Source: Taxillus chinensis (lineage: Eukaryota > Streptophyta > Magnoliopsida > Santalales > Loranthaceae). From it: DNA of 64,000 nucleotides. Of the stretch, positions 1 to 11,177 are shown in pieces. The position numbers and the translations under genes were made by a program. The notes under the pieces are model-generated. The model worked only from the letters and a program-made list of their open reading frames with translations. It made no database searches and had not been told where the DNA came from. The stretch spans positions 47,013,321 to 47,077,320 of the forward strand of contig CM042090.1 of the NCBI GenBank assembly GCA_023512835.1. Direction: 5' to 3'. The first letter of the stretch is position 1; each line of letters opens with the position of its first letter.

Positions 1-464
1 TAAAAATCATTTTCTAGGACTCCAAAACAAAACCAAAAACCCAAAACCAACCCATAGGATCTCATTCTCCACTTCAAAACAAAAACCCAAAATTTTTAGG
101 ATTCCCTTTTTTTAGAAATTTAGGATAAATCCATTTTAACCATAACTTTAATAAATAACTTAGCTAAATAAAAATCATAGACTTTTTAGGAAACTTAACC
201 CGATTATGACAAAGACAAATAAAAGAAAACCTCCTCCTCCTAAATTAGATACCGAAAGGGCGCTGTAGGGGTGCTAATCCTTCCCTACACGTAACCAACT
301 CCCGAACCCATCTCTGATAACGCAGACCACACACTTAAGACTACTCAAAGAAGAGGGTATCCAACTGTACCCCAAAAACAGTTGGTGGCGACTCTAAATT
401 TTCTCACCATTGGTTTAGTTTGAGCTCACCCCAAGAAGGGCCCGGACGAAAACCAGTGATGACA
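1..464 (+). mobile_element. 5' LTR of Ty3/gypsy element G1 (3' part only)
   Basis: This stretch is repeated almost unchanged at about 14258-14720, where it forms the 3' end of a full LTR, so it is the end of the 5' LTR whose start lies left of the window. By eye about ten differences separate the two copies. It ends in ACA at 464, two bases before the primer binding site, as expected for a TG...CA LTR. It contains an A-rich part (1-240) and a conserved 7-bp hairpin at 264-289. It should carry the R/U5 part of the LTR; I could not place the transcription start or the poly(A) site. Confidence 0.9.
264..289 (+). other. conserved hairpin near LTR 3' end
   Basis: Arms TGTAGGG (264-270) and CCCTACA (283-289) enclose a 12-nt loop. 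The same arms and loop recur in the two other gypsy LTRs at 14520-14545 and 19153-19178, although surrounding bases differ. It would be part of the leader of the genomic RNA. Its role is unknown. Confidence 0.55.
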
Positions 465-466
465 GC

Positions 467-485
467 TGGCGACTCTGCTGGGGAC
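467..485 (+). other. primer binding site (PBS) of G1
   Basis: TGGCGACTCTGCTGGGGAC begins two bases after the LTR end, where minus-strand DNA synthesis is primed by a tRNA 3' end. The same motif follows the LTR of G3 at 19354. Primer sites of this kind are known from Tat/Ogre elements, for which tRNA-Arg has been proposed as primer; I recall this rather than having checked it. Confidence 0.8.
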
Positions 486-1114
486 ACATGAACACTTTAG
501 AGAGTTAGGTCTAGAACTAAGGATTAGGAGGTGATTTTTATTATACTGTTGTATATATTTAACTGTTGTGCTAAATTGTTTGATTGTTGCTCATATTTAC
601 TGTGATTTGTTTATACGCTTTAACTACCATGATAGTGATGATTTACTGCTTTTCATACTTGTTGCATTCATGCATAACCCTATACCCGGGTTTAACACAA
701 TTTAGGTTAGCGAGGTTCAGTACGGTCCCCAGCGCGTTGATCATTATCCGTAATGGGGCCTCGGACTCCTCACTCAAACTTGAGGTTCTTTTAAGGCACG
801 TCCTTTTAAGATCCCCCTCCGGTAAATCCCATGGTGTACGGAGCCCTCTATTGAGGAGGTTTGGGAACCAACGAATAAGATAGGGGTAGCAATAAAAGCC
901 CATCAGGGGTATTGACCCACATTTTGTTTGCTCATTCCATGCCATGCTAACCTTTGTTTTGTAGGGTAGTCCTTAAGTTATCCCCTACACATTTAACTGT
1001 TTTTGTTTTTTACAATTGGTTTATTCTTTATCCTGTCTACTTACCTTGATATATATTAACTTGTCATCCTAACCTGTCATCATGCATAACATGACATTCA
1101 TCATTCATATAGGC
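486..1114 (+). other. untranslated leader of G1
   Basis: There is no convincing gene between the primer site and ORF1. The segment is well conserved with 19373-20023 of G3, especially about 690-960, which suggests a functional RNA leader (packaging or translation) rather than random sequence. Short ORFs on both strands here are not supported by any domain. Confidence 0.6.
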
Positions 1115-2553
1115 ATGGCAACTTTCAGTCATCTCCTAAAAGGCCTTCAGGACAAGGAGACTGTCACAGTAGTGGCCCAAGCATCAGGGGATATTCAACT
1201 TCGCCTTGGAGATTTCCCGCCAGGAGAGGCCTACAAAGCAGAACATGTTATCATAGAAGACCAGCTGGACTATACTAAGGAGGTACAGACAATATGGAAG
1301 CAATGGTCAGACGAAAGGAAAAGCGTATACATACAACAGTTTGGGGATTTGCTCCATGTAACCGGAGCTGCGCCGATACGGATATGCTTGGGGCAGCCAT
1401 TTATTTCGGGAACCTCGAAGGCGGTGCTTCAACTTCAATGACCTAGATCTTGTTCCCACAATAGAAGAATACAGAAGATTACTGGATATCCCCGTGGAAA
1501 ACAAAATGAAAGTTTATCTACCAGAGCCCAGAAGGTCATGCCGAAGGGCCTTTGCTGAGATTATGGGAAAGCCAGTATGGGACTCACCGGCGGTCACAAC
1601 TTACGGTGGGCGTGAATATCTTCCATGGGCAACAATCAAAGAAATAATACAAACTGCAACGGAAGCGGAGGCACACAAATTGCTTACACTAGCTATATAT
1701 GGGCTAGTCATTTTCCCGAGGATACCGGCCCACATTGATGGGGCAATTGTAGATTTGGTCCAGCAAGTGCTCAAGGGATGTGACCCTACTCCTGCTATCT
1801 TGGCTGAAACCATCCGATCTCTTACTTACCTAAGGAGTAAAGGCTCGGGACAGTTCATGGGGTGCTTACCTCTCCTATGTACTTGGTTGCAAGGTCATTT
1901 CCCCCGTAGTGTTCCTCGTTTCCCCCGCTGTTTATCGAGTACCAGCCACAACACTACTAGATATTCTGCTCAGCAAGTGGAGCCTACCAAAAGACTTTGA
2001 AAGCTGGAAAAAGAAGTTGGGGAACCTCACAGAAGCTGACATTACTTGGACTGCTCCTTGGATGCCGGTGGTCTCCATGACATATAGCTGCGGGGACTAC
2101 AATTGGGTTCCACTTTTAGGTCCCTGGGAGGAACTGCATATGCACCACTGCAGGTGGGAAGACAAGTGGGGCGTCATCAGATTATTCCCGTGCTCTTTGG
2201 CATGGAAGAGTGTGACTTCACTTACAGCAGAGCCATGCTCATAGAAGAAGGCAAGAAGATGTATCAAGCATGGTCCACACCACACAAGATCCAACCCAAC
2301 AGTTCAAAACCTGGTGTTTTCCCAAAGATACATATCTTGGAGGGCACAACACAAGCCACGACTAACTTCGGACATGAAGGCTGTCCTCCAGGAGAATCGG
2401 ACTTTAAGGCGGCAGATCCAGAGGCTAGAAGCATCTCTAGAAGGAACTCTTCAAAGGCTGCAGCTGAGGGAAAAACAGATCGCGACCATAATGAAGCAGC
2501 GGGAGGATGCAGGTGAACGACCACCCCAGAGAAAGAGGCGCCATGCTCCTTAG
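1115..2553 (+). pseudogene. Ogre-type ORF1 (DUF7745-like), frameshifted
   Basis: An extra reading frame upstream of gag is a hallmark of Ogre-type elements; its function is not known. The protein starts MATFSHLLKGLQ at 1115. A upstream in-frame ATG at 1082 exists, but MATFSHLL is conserved in G3. Its middle part (from about 1494; WDSPAVTTYGG, then GLVIFPRIPAHIDGAIVDLV) resembles what I know as DUF7745 of plant proteins. The C-terminus (about 2390-2550) is a predicted coiled coil (ENRTLRRQIQRLEASL) followed by a basic tail (RKRRHAP). At least four frameshifts break the frame (near 1355, 1900, 2130 and 2300), so no full protein can be made. G3 carries a better-kept copy at 20024-21037 plus 24209-24658. 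Confidence 0.75.
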
Positions 2554-2833
2554 GAGATGACTGGAAGAATGCCTTAAGATCATGTAGTGATAGCTTTCAT
2601 TTTACATGGCATTTCAGCATTGTATGTTTGTATTGAGTGTTTATATTGTATGTTTTGTTTGCAATAAAGTTGTTTGTTTCTTTAACCCTCTGCATAGACA
2701 TTCATGCATACATGCATATCAAAAAAATCAAATAAAAGTTCCCTTGTACCCAGGTGGGTAGCAGCCTCCCCTCCGAGTTGCGCATTCTTACAATCTCGGA
2801 TCCCGGCGCAATCAAATACCTCAACCGTGACCA
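2554..2833 (+). other. ORF1-gag spacer
   Basis: AT-rich non-coding stretch with AATAAAG near 2662 and a CCCAG/GTGGG step near 2752 that could act as a splice acceptor. It is conserved at 15652-15918 and 24659-24908. How gag is translated downstream of ORF1 (splicing, reinitiation or a separate RNA) cannot be told from sequence. Confidence 0.5.
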
Positions 2834-5327
2834 ATGGCAGAAGAAACAGAGAACAGACTCATGGGGTTGGAGCAGTCACAACAAACCCTACAGGGGCAAA
2901 TGTCCGCAATAATGGAAATGCTCACAAAATTGACTGAAGAAAGAGGAAGAATTCCGACCGGGGGAACTACCAATCACCATCAAGAGCAAGGACAGGAGGC
3001 TGTTCAGTCACCCAACCTGGCTCCAAGCCAGGCACCCACATACCATCCTGCTATGGCACAACCTCCTACCCCAAATCAAACTCATTTCACTATGCCCGCA
3101 TCAGGAAATGTAATGGAAGCGGTGGGTTCCCCAGCTCCTCAGGAAAATATTGAGTCGCTCGCTCTACGCCGACTCGAGGAAAGATTGAAGGCCGTAGAAG
3201 GCATTGACAGCTATGGTATGACCAGCCCACAAGACTTATGCTTAGTCCCTGGAGGTGTGTTACCGCCAAAATTCAAAATGCCAGATTTTGAAAAGTTCAA
3301 CGGGACCCGATGTCCGAGGACACATCTGGCCATGTATTGTCAAAAGATGGCCGCTTATGCTGGTGAAGACAAGCTCCCCATGCATTGTTTCCAGGAAAGC
3401 CTAACTGGGGCATCCCTTCGCTGGTATTTTCAACTGAATGGAAACCGTATTAAGACATGGAAGGAATTAGCTACTTCCTTCTTGGCACAAGACAAACATG
3501 TCACCGAGCGGGCACTGGATCGACTAACCCTCAGGTCTATGGAGAAGGGATCCGAAGAGAATTTCAAAGATTATGCACGAAGATGGAGAGAGGCAAGCCG
3601 TGGAGGTCCAACCTCCCCTTACCGAAAGAGAACTCACTACTCTTTTTATCAACACACTAAAAGGTGTCTACTATGAGAAGTTGATCGGTAATGTCTCCAA
3701 CAGCTTTGCAGACTTGGTCGCATCCGGTGAACGAGTAGAAAGTGGAATTAAAGGTGGAAAGCTGAAGGGTGATGTGGCTGAGGCATCAAAACGGTTTCAA
3801 CCACCAGCAAAGAAGAAGGAAAATGAGAGCAACCTGGTATACCCATCGCACCCGCCGATACAACCAACATTCTACCAAGCGCCAGGGTGCTATAGAGGGG
3901 CACCGGTAGCTGCTTATGCTGCACCTGCACCATCTCCCCAATTCATGCCATACCTGCCGGAAGGAGGCGTTCCATTTCCCTACTCAATGGTACCTAACTC
4001 ATTTCAACCGAGAGCGCCATACCCAGAGCAACCAAGGCCAGCAAGTCAAGAAGGACTGGGAGCCGCATTTCAAGGACAGGGGCAACCAAGGGCGCCGACC
4101 CAGCAAGCAGGAGCGAATCAGGCTTCTCGTCGACCACGACAGGAGTTTGACCCGATCCCAATGACATACGCCGAACTATATCCCAAGCTTTTAGAGGCAA
4201 GGATGGTAACCCCTATACCCTTGGGAGAAATAAAGACTCCTCCCCCGGCCTGGTACAAGCCGGATGCCAGGTGCGAATATCATGCAGGAGGAGCTGGTCA
4301 TGATATCGAAAATTGTATAACGTTCAAAAGGAAGGTTCAAGCATTAAAGGTTGCAAAGTGGCTGGATTTTTCCGCACTGGCTGGGACACCAAATGTGAAT
4401 AGCAATCCTCTCCCAGCACACTCCAACAATGTTGTTAGTATCGAAAAGGAAGGGCGGCTGGAAAGGTTCTCTCAAGTACAAATGGAGAAAACGTATTTGT
4501 TTACTCTGTTACAGGAGCATGGATATATACTGGCTAAAGACGCGCCAAAGGCAGGGAACGGAACAGATGGGGAAAAGCAATGCCCTTATCACAAGATGTC
4601 ATGGGGACATGACATTGCAGAATGCACTGAGTTTTCCGAGGTGGTGCAAAAACTCATGGACCAAAGGATGATAGAATTCTCAAGAGGAGGAATGGACAAC
4701 CAAAACCACATGATCCAAGAAGATCATTCACACAAATCGCCATGGGTGCCAACACCCCTTGTCTTAACTATTAAGGCTCCGGACAACCCGTTACTGCCAT
4801 ATGGAATCAAGCCTCTCACTATCCATGCCTCAAGTCTTGTGCCATACAAGGGGGAAAGGACCGAAATCCCACAAATACCGCATGGAATTGCACCCCTCAC
4901 CATAGGTGTTCCTGCTCCTTTCCCCTATAAAACTGATAAAGCAGTCCCATGGAATTACAATTGTGAAGTAGTCCAGGGAGCCACCGTTATAGCAGAAAAG
5001 AAGACCAGGAGCGGTCGGGCTTACGCTCCTGAGATAGTTGACAAAGCAAGGAAAGAAAAAGCTGTAGAACAAGACATTGAGCCTACACTGGAAACAACAA
5101 AGAAGGGAACACCGATCACTGAAGAAGAAACCACAGAATTTCTAAAACTCATGAAGCAGAGCGAGTATAATATTGTGGATCAATTAAGTCGGCAACCGGC
5201 TCGCATCTCCTTGCTCTCATTAATGATGGATTCCCAACCTCACCGGGAAGCACTGCTGAAGGTTCTAAGCCAAGCCTACGTTCCTCCAACCATCTCGATC
5301 GCGAATGTGGATGGACTCACCCGATAA
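2834..5327 (+). pseudogene. gag: Ty3/gypsy gag of G1 with two CHHC knuckles, frameshifted
   Basis: Gag forms the particle that packages the element RNA. The start ATG at 2834 follows ACCA and is conserved in G2 and G3. The retrotransposon gag domain lies at about 3260-3600 (PKFKMPDFEKFNGTR, then LTGASLRWYFQL). A one-base insertion near 3590, compared with G3, moves the frame. The rest continues from 3573 through a Pro/Gln-rich linker to two zinc-knuckle-like motifs, C-x2-H-x5-H-x4-C, at 4272-4316 and 4581-4625. This CxxH form replaces the usual CCHC. The C-terminal part (up to 5327) is a charged linker leading into protease. The stop at 5325-5327 arises from another small indel; G3 reads through at this point into protease. 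Confidence 0.85.
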
Positions 5328-6314
5328 CCTCATCCCGAATAACGTAATTAGCTTTGGAGATGACGAGCTACCCCAAGAAGGAAAAGGGCACATAAAAGCT
5401 CGCACATCACGGTCAAATGCAAGGAGCACACCATAGCCCGTGTACTTATTGACAACGGCTCGGCCTTGAACATTATGCCTTTGCATATACTGCAAGAACT
5501 TCCAATTGACACGTCCTATATGCGTCCCTGTACGATGAAGGTACGGGCATTCGATGGAGGAAAGCGTGACGTGGTGGGAACTCCTGGATGTTCCACTCAT
5601 GATTGGGCCAACTACTTTTACGGTGGAATTTCGGGTAATGGACATCACTCCATATTATAGGCGTTTCTTTGGGAAGACCCTGGATCCACATGGCGGGGCA
5701 GTGCCGTCCGATCTCCACCAAAAGATGAAGTTTGTAATGGGGGACCAGCTCATCTGCATCTCTGGAGAGACAAGTTTCCTCGTCACCAAGCCGGCATCAG
5801 TACCTTATGTTGAAAACAAGGAAGATGTGCCAGAATGCTCCTATCGGGCATTTGAGATGGTGAATGTCACTTCTGCCCCAGATCATTGTCTCTCGAAGGC
5901 TGAAGGAATGGTTGCAGCCACCATGATCAAACAGGGGTACAAACCGGGGCAAGGATTAGGCCTGACAGCTCAAGGGATTCAAAAACCCCTGACCATCCGA
6001 GAAAATACCGAAAAGTTCAGGCTAGGCTACGTCCCTACAAAAGCTGACAGACAGAGAGAAGCTATCAAGAAGAGGGAAGTCAGAATGGCGAGATTGCAGA
6101 AAAGGCCAGTACAAGAAGAAAGGAGAAGCTTTCCCCCTTTGAATGTTACATTCCGAAGTGGAGGGTTTATCCACAAGAGCTAACCTGAGCCCAAGACGGG
6201 GACTGTAGCCGTACTGGACATAAATGAGCATGCACCAAGCGAGATGGTTCAGCTAGTGCGAGAGGATCCCAACCAGCCTTTGAACAATTGGACCAGCCTG
6301 GACCTCCCCATAAT
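5328..6314 (+). pseudogene. pro: gypsy protease plus G-patch domain, end of exon 1 (G1)
   Basis: The aspartic protease active site is Asp-Asn-Gly (ARVLIDNGSALNIMP in the G3 copy; GAC AAC GGC at 5451-5459 here). It would cleave the polyprotein inside the particle. The protease is followed by a G-patch-like segment at about 5908-5994 (GYKPGQGLG), an RNA-binding glycine motif, and then a basic KKREVRMARLQKR stretch. Breaks: a frameshift near 5575 and a stop at 6181-6183, where G3 has CAA. Reading continues to the donor AT|GTAATG at 6315. G3 carries the same order without the 6181 stop. Confidence 0.8.
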
Positions 6315-6495
6315 GTAATGCTTACGGGTCACTGCGATTTAATGTATTCTATTCTAATGTACTTTGAAGCTGTGAACATTTGTTTTTCCTTAAACCTTCC
6401 AATAAAATGTGTTTTTCAAATCTTTCATGGTGCATTCCATTCATCACATATGCATATCATATTTGGTTACCAACTTGTCATTCTCTTATAAACAG
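6315..6495 (+). other. probable intron between protease and RT (G1)
   Basis: Ogre elements are known for a spliced intron between the gag-pro part and the RT part. Here a donor GTAATG at 6315 and an acceptor AAACAG ending at 6495 bound 181 nt of AT-rich, stop-containing sequence. The donor itself contains the stop codon that ends exon 1. Removing these 181 nt puts the exon 1 frame exactly into the frame that leads to RT (YHNANENI). G3 has the same sites at 28243 and 28428 (186 nt) and also comes out in frame, which supports the assignment. Confidence 0.75.
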
Positions 6496-8744
6496 GTATC
6501 ACAATGCCAATGAAAACATAGTATGCGAAAGCGAAACGAGATGCCAAAGGTTTGACCAAAGTCCAAACTGGGAGCAGCCCATGTTTGAAGCTGATGAGAA
6601 TGAGATAGAAGAGACACCTGAGCTACCAGGGGAGATTATACGCCTATTGGAAAGGGAAGACCGTTTATCCGTCCTAAGTGAAGACCCAGTAGAAACAGTG
6701 AATTTGGGGACGACAGCCGAACCAAAAGAATTGAGGGTGGGGTCTTTGATAGCTACCGACATCAGGAGGAAGTTAATCGAGCTGTTAAGAAGCTACATCG
6801 ACATTTTTGCATGGTCATACCAAGATATGCCCGGGCTAGACACAGATATAGTGCAACATCGCATACCCGTGAAGCCAGAGTGCAGGCCAGTACAGCAGAA
6901 ATTGCGAAGAATGAGGCCAGAGATGATATTGAAGATTAAAGAAGAAGTCAAAAAGCAATGGGATGCAGGTTTCCTAAGTGTCTCCCACTATCCAGAATGG
7001 GTCGCTAATGTTGTACCAGTACCAAAGAAAGGGGGCAAAGTACGCATGTGTGTCGACTATAGAGATCTGAATTGGGCCAGTCCGAAAGACAACTTCCCGC
7101 TTCCTCATATTGACACCTTAGTGGATAATACAGCAAAACATGCCCTATTCTCCTTCATGGATGGTTTCTCGGGCTATAATCAAATTCGTATGGCCCCCGA
7201 ACACAAAGAGAGGACCACATTCACGACACTTTGGGGCACCTTTTGCTATAACGTGATGCCTTTTGGCCTAAGGAATGCAGGGGCAACCTATCAGCGAGCC
7301 ATGGTGACCCTATTCCATGACATGATGCACAAAGAAGTCGAGGTATATGTGGACAACATGATAGCCAAATCTCGAAGCACTGAAGATCATATCGAAGTAC
7401 TCCGCAAGCTCTTTAACAAAGCTACGGAAATATCAATCGAAATTGAACCCCGAAAAGTGCACTTTCGGAGCCATGTCGGGAAAACTGTTGGGTTTCATTG
7501 TGAGCCAAAAAGGAGTGGAAATCGATCCAGATAAAGTTCGAGCTATCCAAGAGATGCCGCCACCACAGACCATCAAGGAGGTTAGAGGATTCCTAGGGCG
7601 ACTGAATTATATTGCCCGATTTATTTCCCAATTGACAACCACCTGTGAACCCATTTTCAAGACTTTGCGAAAGAACAATCCAGAAATTTGGAATGACAAG
7701 TGTCAAGAAGCTTTTGACAAGATCAAACAATATTTGTCTAATCCACCTATTTTGGTCCCACTAGTACCGGATAGACCTCTAATCTTATACTTGACTGTTC
7801 AGGAGTCAGTGATGGGTTGTATCTTGGGGCAACATGATTCTACAGGCAGGAAGGAGCAGGCCATTTATTACCTCAGCAAGAAGTTCACCATTAATGAAGA
7901 AAACTACACGCCCTTGGAGAAGACGTGCTGTGCTCTTGTCTGGATAACGAGAAGATTGAGGCAATACACCCTTTATCATACTACTTGGCTGATTTGAAGG
8001 CATGATCTGCTCAAATATCTCTTGGAAAAGCCATCCATTTCTGGAAGAATCGCCAAGTGGCAGTTGATCCTCTCAGAGTACGATATCATCTACGTACCTC
8101 AAAAGGCCATAAAAGGAAGTGCAATAGCCGACTATTTGGCAGATAGAGCGCTAGAAGACTTTGAGCCCATGACTATTGGCTTCCCAGATGAGCACATTAA
8201 CATCATTTCGGCCGAAGTATCAGACATATGGACGATGTGGTTCGATGGAGCCTCCAGTCTTTTAGGTCACGGTGTTGGGGCCATCCTGATATCCCCAAGA
8301 GGCGAACATTTCCCCATGGCGGCAAAGTTAACCTTCCCTTGTACAAACAATGTAGCGGAATATGAGGCTTGTGTGATGGGACTCCAAGAAGCCATTAACA
8401 AAGGAATCAAAAAATTACGAGTGTTCGGCGATTCGGCACTCATCATTTTTCAAGTAAGGGGTGAATGGGAGACTCGAAACCACAAGTTAATCCCATATCG
8501 GAAGCACGTTGTAGAGTTAGCCGAGCAATTCGAAGACATCACATTTGAGCATATGCCTAGGGAATGCAACCAGCTCCCTGACGCGCTAGCAACCCTAGCC
8601 TCCCTCCTTCGACTAGACACAAAGTTGGAAGTTCAGTCTTTCGATATCCGTATACAAGATACTCCTGCACATTGCATGGCCATTGAAGGACATACTGAAG
8701 AAAAACCTTGGTTTGAGGACGTCAAACAATATTCGCTTAAGTAA
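6496..8744 (+). pseudogene. pol: gypsy RT, RNase H and second (archaeal-type) RNase H of G1
   Basis: RT core motifs are clear: VRMCVDYRDLNWASPKDNFPLP (about 7040-7110), FMDGFSGYNQI, and the catalytic box at 7346-7357. That box reads Tyr-Val-Asp-Asn instead of YVDD, a likely inactivating change; G3 has YVDD. A one-base insertion near 7425 shifts the frame. The first RNase H follows at 7780-8150 and is cut by a TGA near 7995. The second RNase H (about 8230-8620: FDGASS, EYEA, GDSALI, then LPDALA) has the D-E-D-D set of the archaeal-type RNase H typical of Tat/Ogre elements. The frame ends at a TAA (8742-8744) where G3 has CAA. Confidence 0.88.
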
Positions 8745-9955
8745 GAATACCCAGCAGAGGCCACTGAATCTGATAAGAGAAATATTCGAAGGTCAGCGTC
8801 CAACTATTATATGGATGGCTCAATTCTGTATAAGAGAAACCACGACATGGTGCTATTGCGGTGTGTGGCAAAAGAAGAATCAACACAAATCATGAAAAAG
8901 TGCACGAAGGGGAATGTGGTTCACATGCAAATGGACATGCATTAACAAGACAAATCATGCGAATGGGCTACTATTGGGTCACCATGGAAAAAGATTGCAT
9001 TGAATATGTGCGCAAATGCCTCAAATGTCAAATTTATGGCGACAAGATTCAAGTACCGCCGTCTAAACTACACGTGATGGTCTCCCCGTGGCCGTTCTCA
9101 CTTTGGGGCATTGACGTTATCGGACCAATATCTCCAAAAGCGTCTAATGGTCATCGTTTCATTTTGGTAGCCATTGATTACTTCACCAAGTGGGTGGAAG
9201 CAGCATCATACGCTAATGTCACACAAGCTGTGGTACTTCGATTTATACGGAACAACATCATATGCCGATATGGTCTTCCCGAGTAGATCATAACGGACAA
9301 TGCGGCCAATTTGAACAGCCGGATGATGGAGAGGTTGTGCGAAACATACAAAATTCAACACCGCAACTCGACCCCCTATCGCCCAAAGATGAATGGAGCA
9401 GTCGAGGCAGCCAACAAGAACATCAAGAACATTATCAGAAAGATGACCGAAACGTACAAAGATTGGCATGAGAAGCTACCCTACGCTTTGCACGCCTATC
9501 GTACCTCAGTGCGTACATCGACTGGGGCAACTCCATTTTCTTTGGTCTATGGCATGGAAGCAGTTCTACCGGTCGAAGCGGAGATACCTTCCCTCTGAGT
9601 ACTTAAGGATATTCAGCTCGAAGAAGCAGAATGGGTCCAAAGTCGTTATGAGCAGTTGAATTTAATTGAAGGCAAACGCCTGGCAGCAGTTTGCAGAGGA
9701 CAGCTGTATCAACAAAGAATGATGAACAATTACAATAAAAAGGTGAAGCCCAGAAGCTTTCAAGAGGGTGATCTTGTTCTCAAGAAGATCTTGCCAATCT
9801 AGCATGACCATCGAGGAAAGTGGACTCCCAATTATGAAGGCCCATATGTTGTGAAAAAAGCATTCTCAGGAGGCGCATTGATCCTTGCCAAAATGGACGG
9901 AGACGAGCTTCCTAATCCAGTGAATAATGATGCCGTCAAAAAGTTTTATGCTTAA
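8745..9955 (+). pseudogene. int: gypsy integrase of G1, interrupted
   Basis: Integrase inserts the cDNA into chromosomes. The zinc-binding part is at about 8900-9040 (H...H, CLKCQ). The catalytic core follows with WGIDVIGPI (first Asp), TDNAANLNS (second Asp) and NGAVEAANKN (Glu). Breaks include a two-base loss near 8895, TAG at 9284-9286 between the first and second catalytic residues, TGA at 9596-9598 and TAG near 9800. The C-terminal part (YNKKVKPRSF, then YEGPYVVKKAFSGG) runs to the natural stop at 9953-9955. No chromodomain is seen, as expected for the Tat lineage. Confidence 0.88.
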
Positions 9956-9994
9956 CTCTCATGCCTCCCAACCAGATTCTCTTTCTTGCAATGA

Positions 9995-10120
9995 GCGGAC
10001 TTGGTGAAAACCCGAAAGGGCACCAAGGGTAAAATACAAAGCTCCAACAAAAGACAAAAAAAGAAAACAAAGGCGGACTTGGTGAAAACCCGAAAGGGCA
10101 CCAAGGGTAAAATACAAAGC
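9995..10120 (+). repeat. tandem pair of hairpin units after pol (G1)
   Basis: A 48-bp unit occurs twice, 78 bp apart (9995 and 10073). Each can fold into outer arms CTTGGTG / CACCAAG and an inner CCC-GAAA-GGG stem closed by a GAAA (GNRA) tetraloop, with an AAAA bulge on one side. G3 keeps two copies at 31922-31949 and 31999-32026 with the outer arms unchanged. Confidence 0.7.
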
Positions 10121-11177
10121 CAACAATAAATCTTGAAGGGTGAAATCAGTTCAGTCAGAAACTGAAAGGATCAGGACCACAACAAATAGGGTCTATTGCA
10201 AGCAGTAGAGACAACATCATCCAAAAACAGCAACTGCAAACAGTAGAAGACTTGGTCAAACCTGCGGCACACTTGAATCAAATTTGTACATTATGCTTTT
10301 AAAGACTTGCGATTCTATTTATCAGATTATAACAATAGGACACTTTTTATGATATAAATATGTTTTGTGGAATTAAACCAGCAAAAATCTTTTTATCTCT
10401 TTAATCATGTTACATCTTCTTCATTTCACATTTAAGTAGAACATCTTAAACCCCCAGTAAACTCTTCTAGCATTGCCTTATGAGTAGGGCCAAGCTCAAA
10501 ATCCCCAAACAACTTAAAGCCCCCAATTCGGAGTACTCATATCTCCACGGGATATCACTGTCCCCAGAGAAGCCGTCAAATGAATCTCCTCAATGTGGCG
10601 AAGCAAAATTTAACAGACCCTTCATGCACAACAAGGAGTTCCCCAGCAAAGACAGGACGGACTTTCCATCCAAAGAGAATGTTGTTCCCCAACAAGTTGA
10701 ATGTTAGCCAACCTCTCTAACAACAGCCAAACCCTTAGTAATACATCACATGGCATTTCAATGCATACATCGCATGGCATCACATTGCATCATATTTCAC
10801 CACAAGTTGAGGTTTATACACCCCCTCATACAGCACATTGCAGTCCATGCATCATTAGCATACATTCAACATGCTCTGTAATTGCAGGAATTTCACTGCC
10901 CCTGGAGATCCTAGGAGCTCATATTCAGCCAACTTCTCTTCAAGCTATCCTAGCTTTTCTTCGTTCAACTGTACACCTCTTCCTTTGCAATTTCCCCAAG
11001 CTCTAAGCACATCCCTTTTGGCAATTGACAAACTTTTCCCATTTTGGGTCACCTCGTAGAGCGATCTCCTTGAGTGAACTCGTAGAGGGAGCTTAAATTG
11101 GGTTACTTCCCAAACTCACCAATTCTTTAAAGCATTTCCCCAAATACCATTTAATGTCTCCAACAAGTCTTTCCAGT

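Noticed and set aside
584..945. Short ORFs in the gypsy leader on both strands
   Set aside because: Conserved as DNA with 19526-19905, but with no domain and opposite-strand equivalents; more likely a conserved RNA leader.
2554..2833. Second intron between ORF1 and gag
   Set aside because: An acceptor-like CCCAG/GTGGG is present, but ORF1 ends before any plausible donor and gag has its own ATG, so splicing is not needed to explain the frames.
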